From NCBI GenBank assembly GCA_940671915.1, contig CALNVZ010000972.1, positions 73,822-137,821 of the forward strand: DNA of 64,000 bases, read 5' to 3'. The notes under the pieces are model-generated. The model did no database searches, was not told where the DNA came from, and saw only the letters and a list, made by a program, of their open reading frames with translations. Positions 1-11,189 of this stretch are shown here, in pieces; within the stretch, counting starts at the first letter, position 1, and every line of letters begins with the position of its first letter. Position numbers and translations under genes: made by a program. This stretch comes from Paracentrotus lividus. Its lineage: Eukaryota > Echinodermata > Echinoidea > Camarodonta > Echinidae.

Positions 1-189
1 TAATGCATATTGACAAAGCCCCATTTACCAAATGGGCGATCCATGTTTTTTTTTCTTTTCTCTCTCTCTCTCTTTGTATTTTCTGTTATATTTGTGTCCC
101 GTACGACACAGTACTATTTTTTATTTTGATTGTACTGGATGTGTAAACGATTCAAGTTAAGTTTTGGTTCTTGTGCCCTTCCGGTACTG

Positions 190-925
190 GACCATTCTTA
201 GTCACGTGTGTGACCAAAATTATGAAGAATCTTGACTTTAACTGGATATAACTCTAAACAATTTTAAGATGTACATATTTAATGTTCATATTACACTAAC
301 ATGTTTTGTTGGCTATCATTTGGAAATATTTCTTGGTGTCTACAATATGCATGTTTAAGGTCAGAGGTCAAATGAAGTGGGACACATGTGTGACTTCACA
401 AAACGGCATGATTTTGAAAGTTTTATTTTGATATTCCTGTGAGTTTCAAAATGATATAATGTCCTTATTACCAATTACTATGAGATATGCATTATGAATC
501 TGTTAACCCCCCAAAATACCACTGGGTAGCAATTATCTCTGGAATTTCTTTTTTTTAATGGGTCACGTGTATGACATATAGCAAACTGTAAAGGAAAATT
601 AAAATATTATACAAATTCAGAAAATGTGCATTTTGAGTAATTATTACTATATCAGCTGTGGTAAAACTTTTATGACTTTAACCCTAATCAGACTGGGTGT
701 TTCGGTAACTGTCAAGACTGGTGGGGGGAGCACGATGGCCCTCCCCTAAGATCTCGGCTACACCGAAAAATTGCACGATGGTAGTGTGTGATGTAAACTA
801 CAAGACTGCACTGTTAACATTTCCAAAATAATATGTATCTCTTTTAAATGAATTAATCATGCTAATTTATGCATGAAGCCATAGGTACTTTTTACTCTAA
901 TTGACAAAATAAAGCTTCTTGAATG
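190..925 (-). repeat. Dispersed repeat with CACGTG motifs (inverted copy of 32811-33610)
   Basis: Read on the minus strand, this stretch matches 32811-33610 with moderate divergence. Both contain GTCACACACGTGAC-like motifs, the phrase about a missing-C TGACCTTGAACATGCATATTG, and the end near AGCATTC...GAAGCTTTA. No coding potential is visible. The family and the true termini were not identified. Confidence 0.7.
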
Positions 926-2099
926 CTATGTTTTGTGTACATATTCCTTTATAGGATTTTCGTAGTGTGGGTGTGGGTCATTACAGTAAGGATTACAACA
1001 TATATGGAATGCAGACGCAGAGCCAGCTGATGCCTGAATAATCATCGGATACATCATTGTATAATGAAAACCCTGAAAATCCACATAAAAAACGACAATT
1101 ATAAATACATGTACAGATATTCTAGGGTAATATGTATGAGCAGTCACTTTGTAATTGCAGAAATGTAATTAATAAATAACAATTAACAGCAACTTGTTAA
1201 TTGTGATAATATCAACGAGGCTAACAAAATGAATTCCTCTAGCCGAGTAATACTGAGTTAATGATTTTTTTTCCCCATTGTCAAAAAGGTTTATCCAATA
1301 TCTTTCAAGTAAACAAGAAATATAATACATAATTAATATAAACTGACATCATATCAGTTATTATAATTATCATAATTAAACTCAAAAATTTATTGTAATG
1401 TGCCACATTTCACTTCACAAAAGCATCTTCCAAATACCTGATTACTTCTATGTGCCATTTCATTCGAGAACACTCTTTCAATTAACAACTGATATAATCA
1501 TGAAATGTAATTCGTACACAAGGAATACGTATAGCAACATCCAACAGCAACAAACAGCAACTGTACCCTCCTGAGCAATAGAAGTAGTCAACACCTGTCA
1601 CCTCTCTAACTAGCTCCCTGGATCAAACCTTGACCGCAAAAGGACCAGGTACAAAACCTGCTGACACCACCCTGGCTGAAGACAGTACCCGACAGCGCAC
1701 CTCACTATGAATGTTTCCTATCATAAATCATTAAAAGTTCGTGCAATAGTATCATTTCAATAACATGCTGTGATCAATACTAAAGTTTTATGGGCGCCAC
1801 CATCTTTATCTCAATGTTTATATCTTGCGCCCCGAACGCCAAAATCATTATAAACAATTATTCCGACTTTGAGACAAGGAGAAAGATACAGCAAACATAA
1901 TATTGTTATATGCGTTTGTCCATGGCCTTTAATAAGACGAATACTTTGCATGTTAACTTTAGAGTGGTCAACACAATCTAAAATTTGTTGGAGCTTTCAC
2001 ATCAGCATATATTAACACAAATATTATAACATGAATATTGCTGCAAATAATATTTCGTTACTTTTACGTAAGCATATACACGATATATGAATGAATGTA
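926..2099. other. No supported gene; mostly AT-rich unique-looking DNA
   Basis: This lies 3' of the FN3 gene. A frame on the minus strand (926-1147) follows a tttatgtggattttcag acceptor-like site at about 1076, but has no domain and the gene already has a better last exon. Nothing else is recognisable. Confidence 0.5.
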
Positions 2100-2101
2100 T
2101 A

Positions 2102-2568
2102 CAGTCTGTGTCAAATAAAATGGTACAGTTGGAAAGCATTTTTTTATAGTGTGAAGGTCAATATCAACGTGGTATTGTTTGTTATTTTCATAAAGCAGGA
2201 ATATCACTCTTTCTTCTGCAATTTTTTTCATCACATTTGGTGCAGTATTTTTTGAGATATGACTAATTTTCTACAATCAAGGAAAATCCATTTTTCGCAC
2301 GCCGTCCCATGACTTTGTGTACGATTTCGCATAATGACCGTGAATTCAGCGCTCCAGAACAATAATAGTGCGTAATTTCGATTTATTCCTCGTCGCACAA
2401 AACTTAGCATAACTTTTGTTTTACGAAAGCAAATTATATAGGACAAAGCGAATCAGCAAGAAAAATCTTTTGGCTTTAATTTGGTACCACAAACACACAT
2501 TATATGAAAAAATTTCACACCTAAATGATTTTTTTCCCCGACTGTACCATTTTTTTTGACACAGACTG
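2102..2568. mobile_element. TA-flanked MITE (Tc1/mariner-type ends)
   Basis: The ends are CAGTCTGTGTCAAA...GGTACAGT and its reverse complement ACTGTACC...TTTGACACAGACTG, directly bordered by TA on both sides (2100-2101 and 2569-2570). At 467 bp it has no transposase frame. TA target duplication plus a CAG start is the Tc1/mariner signature. Confidence 0.8.
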
Positions 2569-2750
2569 TATATGAATGTTAGTGCAAATGTATATTAAGC
2601 TAGCTATCTGGAAGGAAAAAAAATGGAGCCAGCTGAGCTATCTGCCGATAGCCAGCCGTGAAATAAATAAATAAAAGCCAGGTCAAATATTAAAACCATT
2701 AGGGTCGATGTACGAGAATACAGACTTGTATAAAATTCATGTCAACAATC

Positions 2751-2945
2751 GGTTCCCCGCCTGTCAATCTGGACAATAATGACAAATATATCTCCAGCAT
2801 TCGGGCAAACTAGGCCTGTTCCCCGTCTATTAATCTGGACAATAATAAACCATATCTCCAGCACTCGGGCAAATTAGGCCTGTTCCCTGCCTATCAATCT
2901 GGACAATATTTATACTCTTCATCTGGCATTCGGGCAAACCAGTGA
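2751..2945. repeat. Three-copy tandem repeat, about 65-70 bp unit
   Basis: Three consecutive diverged units share GTTCCCCGCCT, TCAATCTGGACAATA, ATCTCCAGCA and TCGGGCAAACTAGGCC. No coding or other known function. Confidence 0.75.
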
Positions 2946-4400
2946 ACAACGGCAAGAAAAACATTCCTCCATGAGAGAATATTATAGCTCATATCATGGA
3001 ATAATCACACTCCTATCCTCACAGATCGCTTATAATTGGTTCACCTTTTGAAGGAAAATAATATAAATCAAATATTGGCGATAAGGCACACCATTTGACT
3101 AAATGCGACCAAAACAAAAACAAACCATCAAAGATTTTAACCCAGATTCAAATGAATTCATTCTGCACAATTCACAAAAAGTGACATCCCCCTACAGCAA
3201 CTAAAATAAAATCACAATATTAAAATAAAATCCCCAACTTTGGATTTCCATTAACAGGAGGTGGTAAGGGGTGGGATGAAGGAAAATGTTTATTATCTGT
3301 TAGAATGACCATTTCGCACGAAGACCCTGGAATGAATGAAGAATGCCCGCGCTGTATTCTCTGAGCACGTTGGCTAGCAGGCCTTAGCTTGTAGGATGTT
3401 TAATAATTATATTGAATTCAATACATAGAGGAAGTGTTTAGAGTATGAATACCAAAACATGTTTTGGAAACCTCCATGCATGATCACTCATGTAGTTTTT
3501 GTTATGGAGCCGAGGCCAGACATGCCGCTTTTGCAGCATGAAGACAACACTGTCATTCACTCTCCCCTTAAAGTGTAAATAAATCATTTTAGCTCCCTTC
3601 ACTTCAGCTCAGTTGCTAAAATATATTAAACACAAGGCTAAATTCCGTACACTAAAGCATTCCCCGATTAAATAATCTTTACTTTCAAGTAATAAAACAA
3701 TGATATTTTCCTTGAACATGTATTCAATCTAAAATTCATTTCATAATTGAGTAAATACAAAATGTATGAGTTTTCAACATGTTGATCAAGAGCAAAGCAT
3801 AATTCTTCTTCTTCAGTAATTGTCTTAACATTTTCTTTTCTCAATAACCTGTTACATTTTATAGACATTTTATAGAATCTTAAAGTCTTTGCTATTAATA
3901 CCATTATCTAAATCCTGCATTAAAGTAAAACAACTTATATACATGAAATCAGGTAAAACTATGTTGAAACACTAGGGCGAGGCCCTAATACACGGACACG
4001 ATACTCCAAACGTCAGATTGCTATGACATAACGTAGTATGTCTGCTAATTGCTAGATCAGGCAGTACGACTGCGTGCGTATACAGCTGCACCGTTCACAA
4101 GAACGTTGACCTAAAATATTACTCCTATATTTACTTAGTCTTCGACATTGCAAAAGAAATACACTTAATTTGTTCACAAAACGCTTTATCTATTTCAAGA
4201 CTGTAAATGTCACAATTAATTATTTCTCAATATGATATATACCAACAAAAAAGAAATTAAATCGAGGAACTTCTTTGTTGCTCGTTTCTTTTTACAACAC
4301 CTATATGCAAATTACAAAATTATTTGCATATAATTACGGACAGATCCATTTCCCACAGGATTCCTAACAATTGCATTTGAAAAATTGTGGAATCGAAGTA
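2946..4400. other. No supported gene
   Basis: AT-rich sequence 3' of the FN3 gene. Short open frames on the minus strand (for example 3668-3904) lack any domain, splice partner or codon character. I see nothing functional. Confidence 0.4.
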
Positions 4401-4429
4401 ATTTTTTTTTAAATGTATTTCATTGTTTC

Positions 4430-4700
4430 ATTTAATTCTTTGTTTTTTCGACCTTTTATATTTCTATGTTTTAATAGCAAAAATTATTGCACAACCATAT
4501 TTGGAGCATAGTAATGCTAAAATAAATTAATTTCAGCCAAAGAAAGTGAAAATAAACAGACCTTTATGACCACCCCCACCCATTGGGTCATGTGTGAGAC
4601 TAGTTTGGTTGCTAATTAATAATCAAATTAGAACAGAGCTTTCTAAACATATATAGGATCTTAAAAAGAAAGGGGAACACTACAAATTAAAATGGGAAAT
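4430..4700 (-). repeat. Dispersed repeat, inverted copy of 32440-32650
   Basis: The reverse complement matches 32440-32650, including GCTAATTAATAATCA, a GTCACACATGACCC-like motif next to CCCACTGGGTGGGGG, and TTTCACTTTCATTGGCTGAAAT. It belongs to the same CACGTG-bearing repeat neighbourhood as the 0.2-0.9 kb copy. In this copy the central E-box is decayed. Confidence 0.65.
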
Positions 4701-4851
4701 AATTGTATTTTCTTGCGGTACAACGTATAGCTGTAAAATGTTGTATATGAGTATCCAATAATGCTACGTAATATTGATTTGGGTTGAGGTCGTTGTGGAT
4801 GTCAAATAATTAGCTTTAAAAAAGTCCGTCCAGCTTCATGGCGAACGCCCT

Positions 4852-4937
4852 CTATTCGAAAATAATAATCATGAAGACGGTAAGAAGAACTGGTATCATT
4901 GTAGCTGTTCTTGATACGCAGTTTGAAGATCCATCAT
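4852..4937 (-). CDS. Last coding exon: C-terminal hydrophobic tail, probable GPI-anchor signal
   Basis: The acceptor is ...ctacatgcag (AG at 4939-4938), entered in phase 1. Joined to the G left by exon 5138-5204, it continues ...TKE-DDGSSNCVSRTAT and ends in TMIPVLLTVFMIIIFE, then a TAG at 4854-4852. A run of small polar residues (DGSSN), a short spacer and about 14 hydrophobic residues at the extreme C-terminus is the layout of a GPI-attachment signal. The final charged E is less typical, so a very short tail-like transmembrane segment with no cytoplasmic domain is the alternative. Reading phase and in-frame join support this exon although it is only 86 bp. No clear AATAAA was picked out downstream on this strand, so the 3' UTR end is unknown. 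Confidence 0.7.
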
Positions 4938-5137
4938 CTGCATGTAGTAAAAATATTTGAATTGAAACAAAATGATTGTATAAAAAGAGTAGGCCTTTAA
5001 CAAGAGAACAAACACATTCAAATAATTTTCTTTTGCAAGCTATCAATTTTTTCCAACTACAGCATTAAAAGTTTATCAGATGATATAATAGTCAAATGAA
5101 TACAGGTACAATCTATTAAATTTGTCAAAATACACAC

Positions 5138-5204
5138 CTTCCTTTGTCGTTTTGAATATTGTGGTACTGCTTGCCTTCTCCCCGTATTTGTAAACTGCAA
5201 TAAC
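5138..5204 (-). CDS. FN3 domain 5 (of those seen), second half exon
   Basis: A 67-bp exon with a clean acceptor (ttatttcaacag, AG at 5206-5205) and donor (AAG|gtgtgt). It is entered in phase 0 and left in phase 1. It encodes VIAVYKYGEKASS then TTIFKTTKE, which are the end of the F strand, the loop and the G strand that the preceding exon lacks. Joined to it, the F strand reads SHTLQ-VIAVYKYG. Without this exon the upstream frame runs on through the intron into unrelated residues, so the join is well supported. Splitting an FN3 domain between its F-strand residues by a phase-0 intron is common in FN3 genes. Confidence 0.8.
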
Positions 5205-5675
5205 CTGTTGAAATAAGAATACCCAAGTCAGATGATGGATTTATAAGAACACATGTTTTTATTTATGCAGTCAATGAATGACCTTTCACGTTATTTGTCG
5301 TTTTCCCTTGTTCTGATTCACTTGTTGAATAATTAGTATATTATTTCTTTTTGGGAGCATATTTTAACATACACGTTGGCAAGAAGACCTATCAAAACTG
5401 AAGTATGTTTAGATGTAACTAGCATCTAGCTGAGGCTATATTTAAATTGTCGATGTGAAAGAAAGAATAAAAAACACCTTTAGGTGTCAGGTGAACATAT
5501 TTGTAATATAACCCTTGCGAACAGATGTCTCTAGAAACATCCACATCGCACTGTCTCGGACGTCATAGATCATTGCATTACCATAACCAACGATGGTTCG
5601 CTTATTGACCCTATTCGACATGGTCTTCTGTAATTTATACAGACTCTGAGGAAGGATACTGTATGGAATCATCAC

Positions 5676-5917
5676 CTGTAAAGTATGACTGGTAGCCGGT
5701 CTGAGTCCTGTGATTGTTTTGTTCATCACACCTGCAGGACAACACGAGTCTGTCTCACACGATACTACAATGCTTGTATTCTCTTCCCGGTTAGTCATCC
5801 AGTATTCAATCCTATACCCATTAATAGTGAGGTTAGATGGCAGTGGTAAATTCCATTCAACCACAGCTGTAGTTTCCGTCGGTGTCGTCACATTAATGTT
5901 CCTGGGAGGAGTATAAA
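5676..5917 (-). CDS. FN3 domain 5, first half exon
   Basis: The exon starts after tttcttcccag (AG at 5919-5918) in phase 1 and ends CAG|gtgatg in phase 0, 242 bp. It encodes an FN3 A-F region: YTPPRNINVTTPTETT, then AVVEWNLPLP with the conserved core tryptophan, a YRIEYW C strand and the GLRPATSHTLQ E-F region. The F-strand aromatic normally written as Y is H here. There are at least four N-glycosylation sequons (NVT, NLT, NTS, NKT) and a cysteine cluster (SCETDSCC) in the C'-E region, which suggests a domain-specific disulphide. The open frame continues past the donor to about 5487, but that part has no FN3 features and I treat it as intron. Confidence 0.85.
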
Positions 5918-6280
5918 CTGGGAAGAAAACCGAAATACTAACATGACTAATACGCCAATAAGTCAAGAGGAATTCGTAAAAAGAATTACTTCATAAAATA
6001 ATCCCTCACGCCTGGTATACATAAACAAAAAGTTGGGCATTTAACAAAGTGACAAACATGCATGGTCTCTATAGATCGATCGCATATGACGCACGTTAAT
6101 GTTACCAATTTGCTGTTGTAGTCATACTGGAGAGGCCGACTTATAACCGTCACCAGACCAAACCGAATATTACCTTACCGCGAAAAATAAGTTAGTGTTT
6201 GGTTTGGTGTCTGTCTGGCCGTTTGACTGAAAAATGAACTTGGAAGAGGCGTAGCCATGCATGGGGCATGAGCCACTTAC

Positions 6281-6583
6281 CAGCAATGACTGTATTAGCC
6301 TCAAGGGCTCGTCCGTAGTTTCCAGAAAGGTCGAAGTTGCTTGCTCTAACTCTAAAGTAGTACGTTGTACCTGGAACTAGGCCTTTGACTATCACGTTGC
6401 CACCATTTGTATGTGCCATTACATTCCCGTCTTTTGAATCGTTGGTTCCGGGAGCGTTCAAAATGTATTCGTAATGGGTGATTGGCCCATTCCTATATCC
6501 ACATCGTGGCTTCTCCCAGGCAAACGTTAGACTATAATACCATGAATCCGTAAGTTGAACCCTCTTTGGTGGTTTTGATGGTT
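6281..6583 (-). CDS. FN3 domain 4 exon
   Basis: A symmetrical phase 1-1 exon of 303 bp between acceptor ...tttttag (AG at 6585-6584) and donor GCTG|gtaagt. It encodes a textbook FN3 fold: PSKPPKRVQLTDSW, then LTFAWEKPRCG with the core tryptophan, GPITHYEYIL, GLVPGTTYYFRVRASN with the F-strand tyrosine, and an ending RALEANTVI. This is the most canonical of the five domains and resembles those of LAR-type receptors and other adhesion proteins. One NDS sequon is present. A TA-flanked MITE begins only 39 bp upstream of the acceptor dinucleotide in the intron. Confidence 0.92.
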
Positions 6584-6624
6584 CTAAAAACAACACAGGA
6601 GGAAAGTCACATTTATAGTCAATA

Positions 6625-7530
6625 GTAGGGGAGACCGGGGATGGAAGTTACACGGGTCAGTTGTTACAGTTCTCAGTGTGCTAAGTTGGAACAATAGAGT
6701 TCGTGCTTACTGGCATCTATATATAGCCTACACATAGCTGTGATGAACTGCCGGTCGTGAGGTTTCTCCGTTGTTTAATTAAAAAGTAAATCAACAAAAA
6801 CCATTTTTTACAGTTCCAAGTGAATTTTTGACAAAAATTAAAATATGTAATAGTTCTTACAACTGAAGGCACATGATAATAGTCTGGTATTGTGATTATA
6901 GTACATGTACATGTATGTCACTCATATACCCCTTAGCCATGCCCTGTAATTCTGCCTAATGGCTTTGCTACAGTTGATTTTATGTGTAAAATCACCCAAT
7001 GGGATAGGTTGTTACAACAACCTACCCCGTGTCGATGTAACAACCTACCCCAATTACATTACACATGTAAAATAATTTTGTTTCAATTTTCTGGTGTTAA
7101 TATTTTGATATTTGTATTATTACTTTAGTCTATTCTAGAGCTCTATTTGATCTAATGTTAACGATACCAAGAAACTTGAAAGTTGAAGCAAAAGTATGGT
7201 ATAAGAGATTTACACAATTCCAACTTACCCCGAGATGGGGTAGGTCCTTTTCAGGACCACTCATACCCTCAAGAAAGATTACTTGGTGTACCGTGAAACC
7301 TTCAACTTCTTACCCCGTATGTTTACGGGGTAGGTTGTTACAAAAAAAATGTCTTCATTAATTAAGCTGTAGTTAATTAGTGTTTACATGTTTTCAAGTT
7401 TTATGTGCCTCAGGTTTTAGCCAACATAATAGGCTAACTACAGACCCAAAATAGAGTGTGTGAGTACTTTCATTAGAATTATCTGGCCCAAAATGTGAAT
7501 TTTGTAACGTCCATCCCCCGTCTGCCCTAC
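6625..7530. mobile_element. TA-flanked MITE with GTAGGGGAGACCGGGG ends
   Basis: The left end GTAGGGGAGACCGGGGATGG and the right end (reverse complement GTAGGGCAGACGGGGGATGG) are bordered by TA at 6623-6624 and 7531-7532. The interior is 906 bp with several copies of the phrase GGGGTAGGTTGTTACA in both directions and no transposase. It sits in the intron between FN3 domains 3 and 4, with its edge 39 bp from the acceptor of domain 4. Confidence 0.85.
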
Positions 7531-7803
7531 TAGACTAAGAGGTCAGTCTGTGAAATGATCAGCCTCTACAAAATGATACTGACCGACTCCAACTGACCGT
7601 ATTCATAACCACTGACTGGAATTTCGCTGCTGGTCTGAAAATGTACGAATTTCGGGACAAGAATGCAACGTTGGTTTTAATCCACAGCACGCTTCTCTTT
7701 GATAAGTCGGTGAAATAGTCCATTTGAATCAAGATCATGTTCTTTAGAGATCAATTGACGCTATGTGCCAAGTTTCGAGACATAAGTCACGGTAGAATTA
7801 ACA

Positions 7804-8237
7804 GTAGGGGAGACCGGGGATGGACGTTAAAAAATTCAAATTTTGGGCCAGATAATTCTAATGAAAGTACTCACACACTCCATTTTGGATCTGTAATTAG
7901 CCTATTATGTTGGCTAAAACCTGAGGCACATAAAACTTGAAAACATGTAAACACTAATTAACTACAGATTAATTAATGAAGACAATTTTTGTACCAACCT
8001 ACCCCGTATACGGGGTAAGTTGTTACACCATACGGGGTAGATTGTTACAATATGTAAACATACGGGGTAAGTTGAAAATGTGTAAATCTCTTATACCATA
8101 CTTCTGTTTCAACTTCCCAGTTTTTTGGTATCGTTTACAGTAGATCAAGTAGAGCTCTAGAATAGACTAAAGTAATAATAGAAATATCAAAATATTAACA
8201 CCTGAAAATTGAAACAAAATTACTTTACATGTGTAAT
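7804..8237. mobile_element. Truncated second copy of the GTAGGGG MITE, inverted
   Basis: The sequence from GTAGGGGAGACCGGGG through the ACGGGGTAGGTTGTTACA repeats to ACATGTGTAA matches the reverse complement of 7056-7530. The match stops near 8237, where LTR-retrotransposon sequence begins, so the other end is missing. The two copies face each other across about 270 bp and could fold into a long hairpin. Confidence 0.8.
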
Positions 8238-8239
8238 TT

Positions 8240-8375
8240 TTTATCCATGTTTATTTGGTTATCACTGTTTATTTTTTTGTGTCACTATATCGGATAAGTT
8301 TATCATTGCTAGTTGTTATTTGGCTTGTAATATTGTTGTTTAGGTTGACTTTCTCTCCACCACCCTTTATGCTCA

Positions 8376-8420
<45 letters not shown>

Positions 8421-8496
8421 GCTCCTTCTTCTGTCTTTGTTTCATTCTCTTTTTCATCGCTGGGGGCAGCGACATCTTTCCGTAGGGGGAGGATAG
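8240..8496 (+). mobile_element. 3' internal remnant of an LTR retrotransposon with polypurine tract
   Basis: A stretch with a CT microsatellite (about 8378-8416) ends in a purine-rich GTAGGGGGAGGATAG immediately before TGTCACAC. A purine tract abutting TG is the expected plus-strand primer site next to a 3' LTR. No gag or pol coding remains. An open frame at 8255-8485 is low-complexity and not a gene. Confidence 0.6.
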
Positions 8497-9921
8497 TGTC
8501 ACACATTTTGGTTTAGATATTTGTGGAAAATGTGTTTCTTTGTATTTAATGTCTTTAATAGTGTATGTAGTAGTTTATTAATTGATGTAATCATTATTGC
8601 GCTAATTCTTGTACAGAATGTCTTGCTAGCGCCATTCCAAATTCATGCAGTCTGCGATCTAATTGCTTTACAAACAGCGATGTTCCTTCTTGCTCTTTGT
8701 CTTTCCTCTTTAACAATGTTACTTATTATCTCTTTGTCTTCTCAACTTCCCTGTCACTCAAATCTCTCTTCTAACTTACTTCTTAAAGGAGGACTCCGGG
8801 CTGAAATTAAAAAGTTTTGTAAAGTAAAGTAAAATTTACCAAGCACAACACAGAAAATGTCATCAAAATCGAATGAAAACTAACAAAGTTATGCATTTTT
8901 TAAGGTATTGATTTTTTTTCGTAAAACAGTTCTTGGCATTGTCTCATTGTCTCATTTGAAATATTCAAATGAGCAAAATGATGATGTCACAGTCCCCCTA
9001 CTTCTTGTGTATTTTATTATATGAAATCCTATTTTTCTCATTTTTTCATATATTGCGTATACAGAAAAGCTATCCCACATACTGAAATAGGTAAAAGCAC
9101 TAGTGACCTTGAACATTCCACAAGGATTAATCCCTGTTTTAATGTCCTTGGGGGAGAAAATCTTGATAATTAGTATTTCATACAATAAAATACAAAGAAA
9201 GTAGGGGGACTGAGACATCATCAGTTTGCCAATTTGAAGATGGCAAAAACTGTTTCCTAAAAAAATTCAAAACCTAAGAATATTCATAACTTTGCTATTT
9301 GTGATCCGATTTTGATGAATTTTCAGTGTTGTGCTTTTTAGATTTTACTTTTTTTTTCTAATAATGCAAATCTCTAGCCCGGAGGAGTCCTTTAAGACTT
9401 CTCTCTCAACTTTGCTATCAATCTCTTTCCTCCATGAAGAAAGTAACTTGGTTTTCTCATGGCCTTGCCTCAGTTTCTCTTTGTCCGTCTCTCTCTCTTA
9501 CTGTGGGGTCTTGTCCAAGTTTGTTTATGTGGTCAAGGAACTCTCTTCCATTAAAGCCCATTAACCTCTGCGCAATAAACACCGTCCGTCATATGTTTTA
9601 CATTCAGTTGTCTCTCTCTTTTTAAGGAGTTTATTTGAGAGCAACTTATAAGATAGACCACCCTGTGAACATTTGCAAGCCTTTCTTTGTTACCCTCTCG
9701 AAAGAGAATTGTTACTCTTCTCGAGAGCGATGTCGAGCAGTTAAGCTTTGTCCATCGCCGAGAGAGGTTCTCCTAGCAAGACATTCCCAGTTTCATATTC
9801 CCTGTTAGCTGATATACGTGCTTGATCAGAAATAAAAGTCTGAACTATAATTCCTGTTTGAATTCTCTATCTCTCTGTGTGTGATTGTTTCGCCGGCCAT
9901 CCTTTCAATTAAATTATTACA
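8497..9921 (+). mobile_element. 3' LTR (TG...CA), interrupted by a MITE
   Basis: It starts TGTCACACATTTTGG directly after the polypurine tract and ends ...TTAAATTATTACA. An AATAAA lies about 90 bp before the end, as expected for the R region. Without the nested element (8787-9391) the LTR would be about 815 bp. No 5' LTR is present, so a target duplication cannot be checked. The class (Gypsy-like) is a guess from general form. Confidence 0.6.
8787..9391. mobile_element. TTAA-flanked MITE (piggyBac-type target) nested in the LTR
   Basis: Ends AGGAGGACTCCGGGCT and its near reverse complement AGCCCGGAGGAGTCCT are flanked by TTAA at 8783-8786 and 9392-9395. Subterminal arms of about 100 bp are also inverted (AGCACAAC...CATCAAAATCG against CGATTTTGATGAA...GTTGTGCT). 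The core carries a second inverted pair around GATGATGTCACAGTCCCCC. No transposase. Confidence 0.8.
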
Positions 9922-11189
9922 TCCATCTCACGGAGTGGAACAATTAAAGCTTCATGATATAAAATCCGTTACAATATTATCAGTGTAACCTTTAGCAAAA
10001 TAAAACCCAACAAACGTAACTGTGAATGCAATCAGCCCTTTTCCATTCGCCAAATAACAACCGATATATTGCACAATCACAATTTCATTAATTTGATCAA
10101 AATAAGATTATAATATTAAAATATGCCGCCCCAAAATGGTCCCGTGTTCATGACCCCCCCCCCCCCCCATCCCCTCATCCTTCACAAAAAAATTTGGTCG
10201 AGAAATCCATTTTAACATAGGGTTCTTTATTAACCTTTATGAAAAACTTGCATATTCCTGTAATAATTGTTAGATCACGCCGTGCAATACACATGCGCGC
10301 ACTGTAATAGGGTATTACACGTGTATGTATGGGCTTTCCACATAAATGGGGCAAAAACGTCATTTTTCCGTATATTGCAGTTGTAACTTTATAGCGTTAT
10401 ATCTTTTTATTGGAAAAGGGTATTACTTTTTCTTTTTTACATACTCTTGTAAATACGTTGGGGCACATTCCTAAAAAGTTTCGCGCTTTAGGTCTTGACA
10501 TGATTATTACATGAGATAAAACAACAAATAGATAAAAATTTATTTTTTGAAAAAAGTGAGAAAAATCAAGTTTAACGCTTACATTTTTTACCTTTACTGA
10601 ACATGATTCTTATCAAAAATAGTACCAAATCGTAGGAAATTTTATTATCTTAAATTTGATACCAGATTCAATTTATTTGAAACTCTGCTTCAAACATTTT
10701 TATTCAGAATGTTATTTTTTGTAAAAGGGGCGGCTATTTTGGACGCCCCCACCTGCAGGGACCCTCCTGCAGCTGATCTGAAGAGTAGTCCGCCCTAGCG
10801 ATGTTGGTTAGGGTCCATACAACCGTCCTAGATAGGACTACTTTTTATATCTCGACATGTCAGCTCCTTCCGAAATATGGGGTTTTGCTCCTTGGGTATT
10901 ACCGGTGTATTCTATGCTAGAAAGCACCTCTTGATATTTTAATGCGGAGTCTATAATGCAAAATTTAAGTTCCAACATAACTACTCAGATGGCAATCGTA
11001 CTCACTTTTTTTTTCCAGAATGAAAGTTGACCTTAGACCAGTATTGACGATACATATTATACGGGAATGCTACGGCACATCCCAAGTCAATTTACACTAT
11101 GACAATCATATCAGAATCAAAATAAGAGTAGACAATTTATGTTTCATCTGCTTATGTATTTTACACCAAACAATCTGTTACGGCTTTAC
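9922..11189. other. No supported gene; intron sequence with homopolymer C run
   Basis: Intron of the FN3 gene between domains 3 and 4. It holds a C run at about 10147-10167 and a GCCGCCCC...GGGGCGGC pair (about 10124 and 10728), which may mark a decayed inverted-repeat element. Nothing else is recognisable. Confidence 0.4.

Noticed and set aside
926-1147. Possible alternative last exon of the FN3 gene on the minus strand
   Set aside because: It has an acceptor-like site, but in the phase 1 required by exon 5138-5204 it encodes only a short unremarkable tail. The exon at 4852-4937 fits better. No domain.
5487-5675. Continuation of the frame past the FN3 domain 5 donor
   Set aside because: The residues stop looking like FN3 at CAG|gtgatg, and the small exon at 5138-5204 restores the fold.
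8255-8506. Overlapping open frames at 8.26-8.51 kb
   Set aside because: They run through the CT microsatellite next to the LTR; low complexity on both strands.
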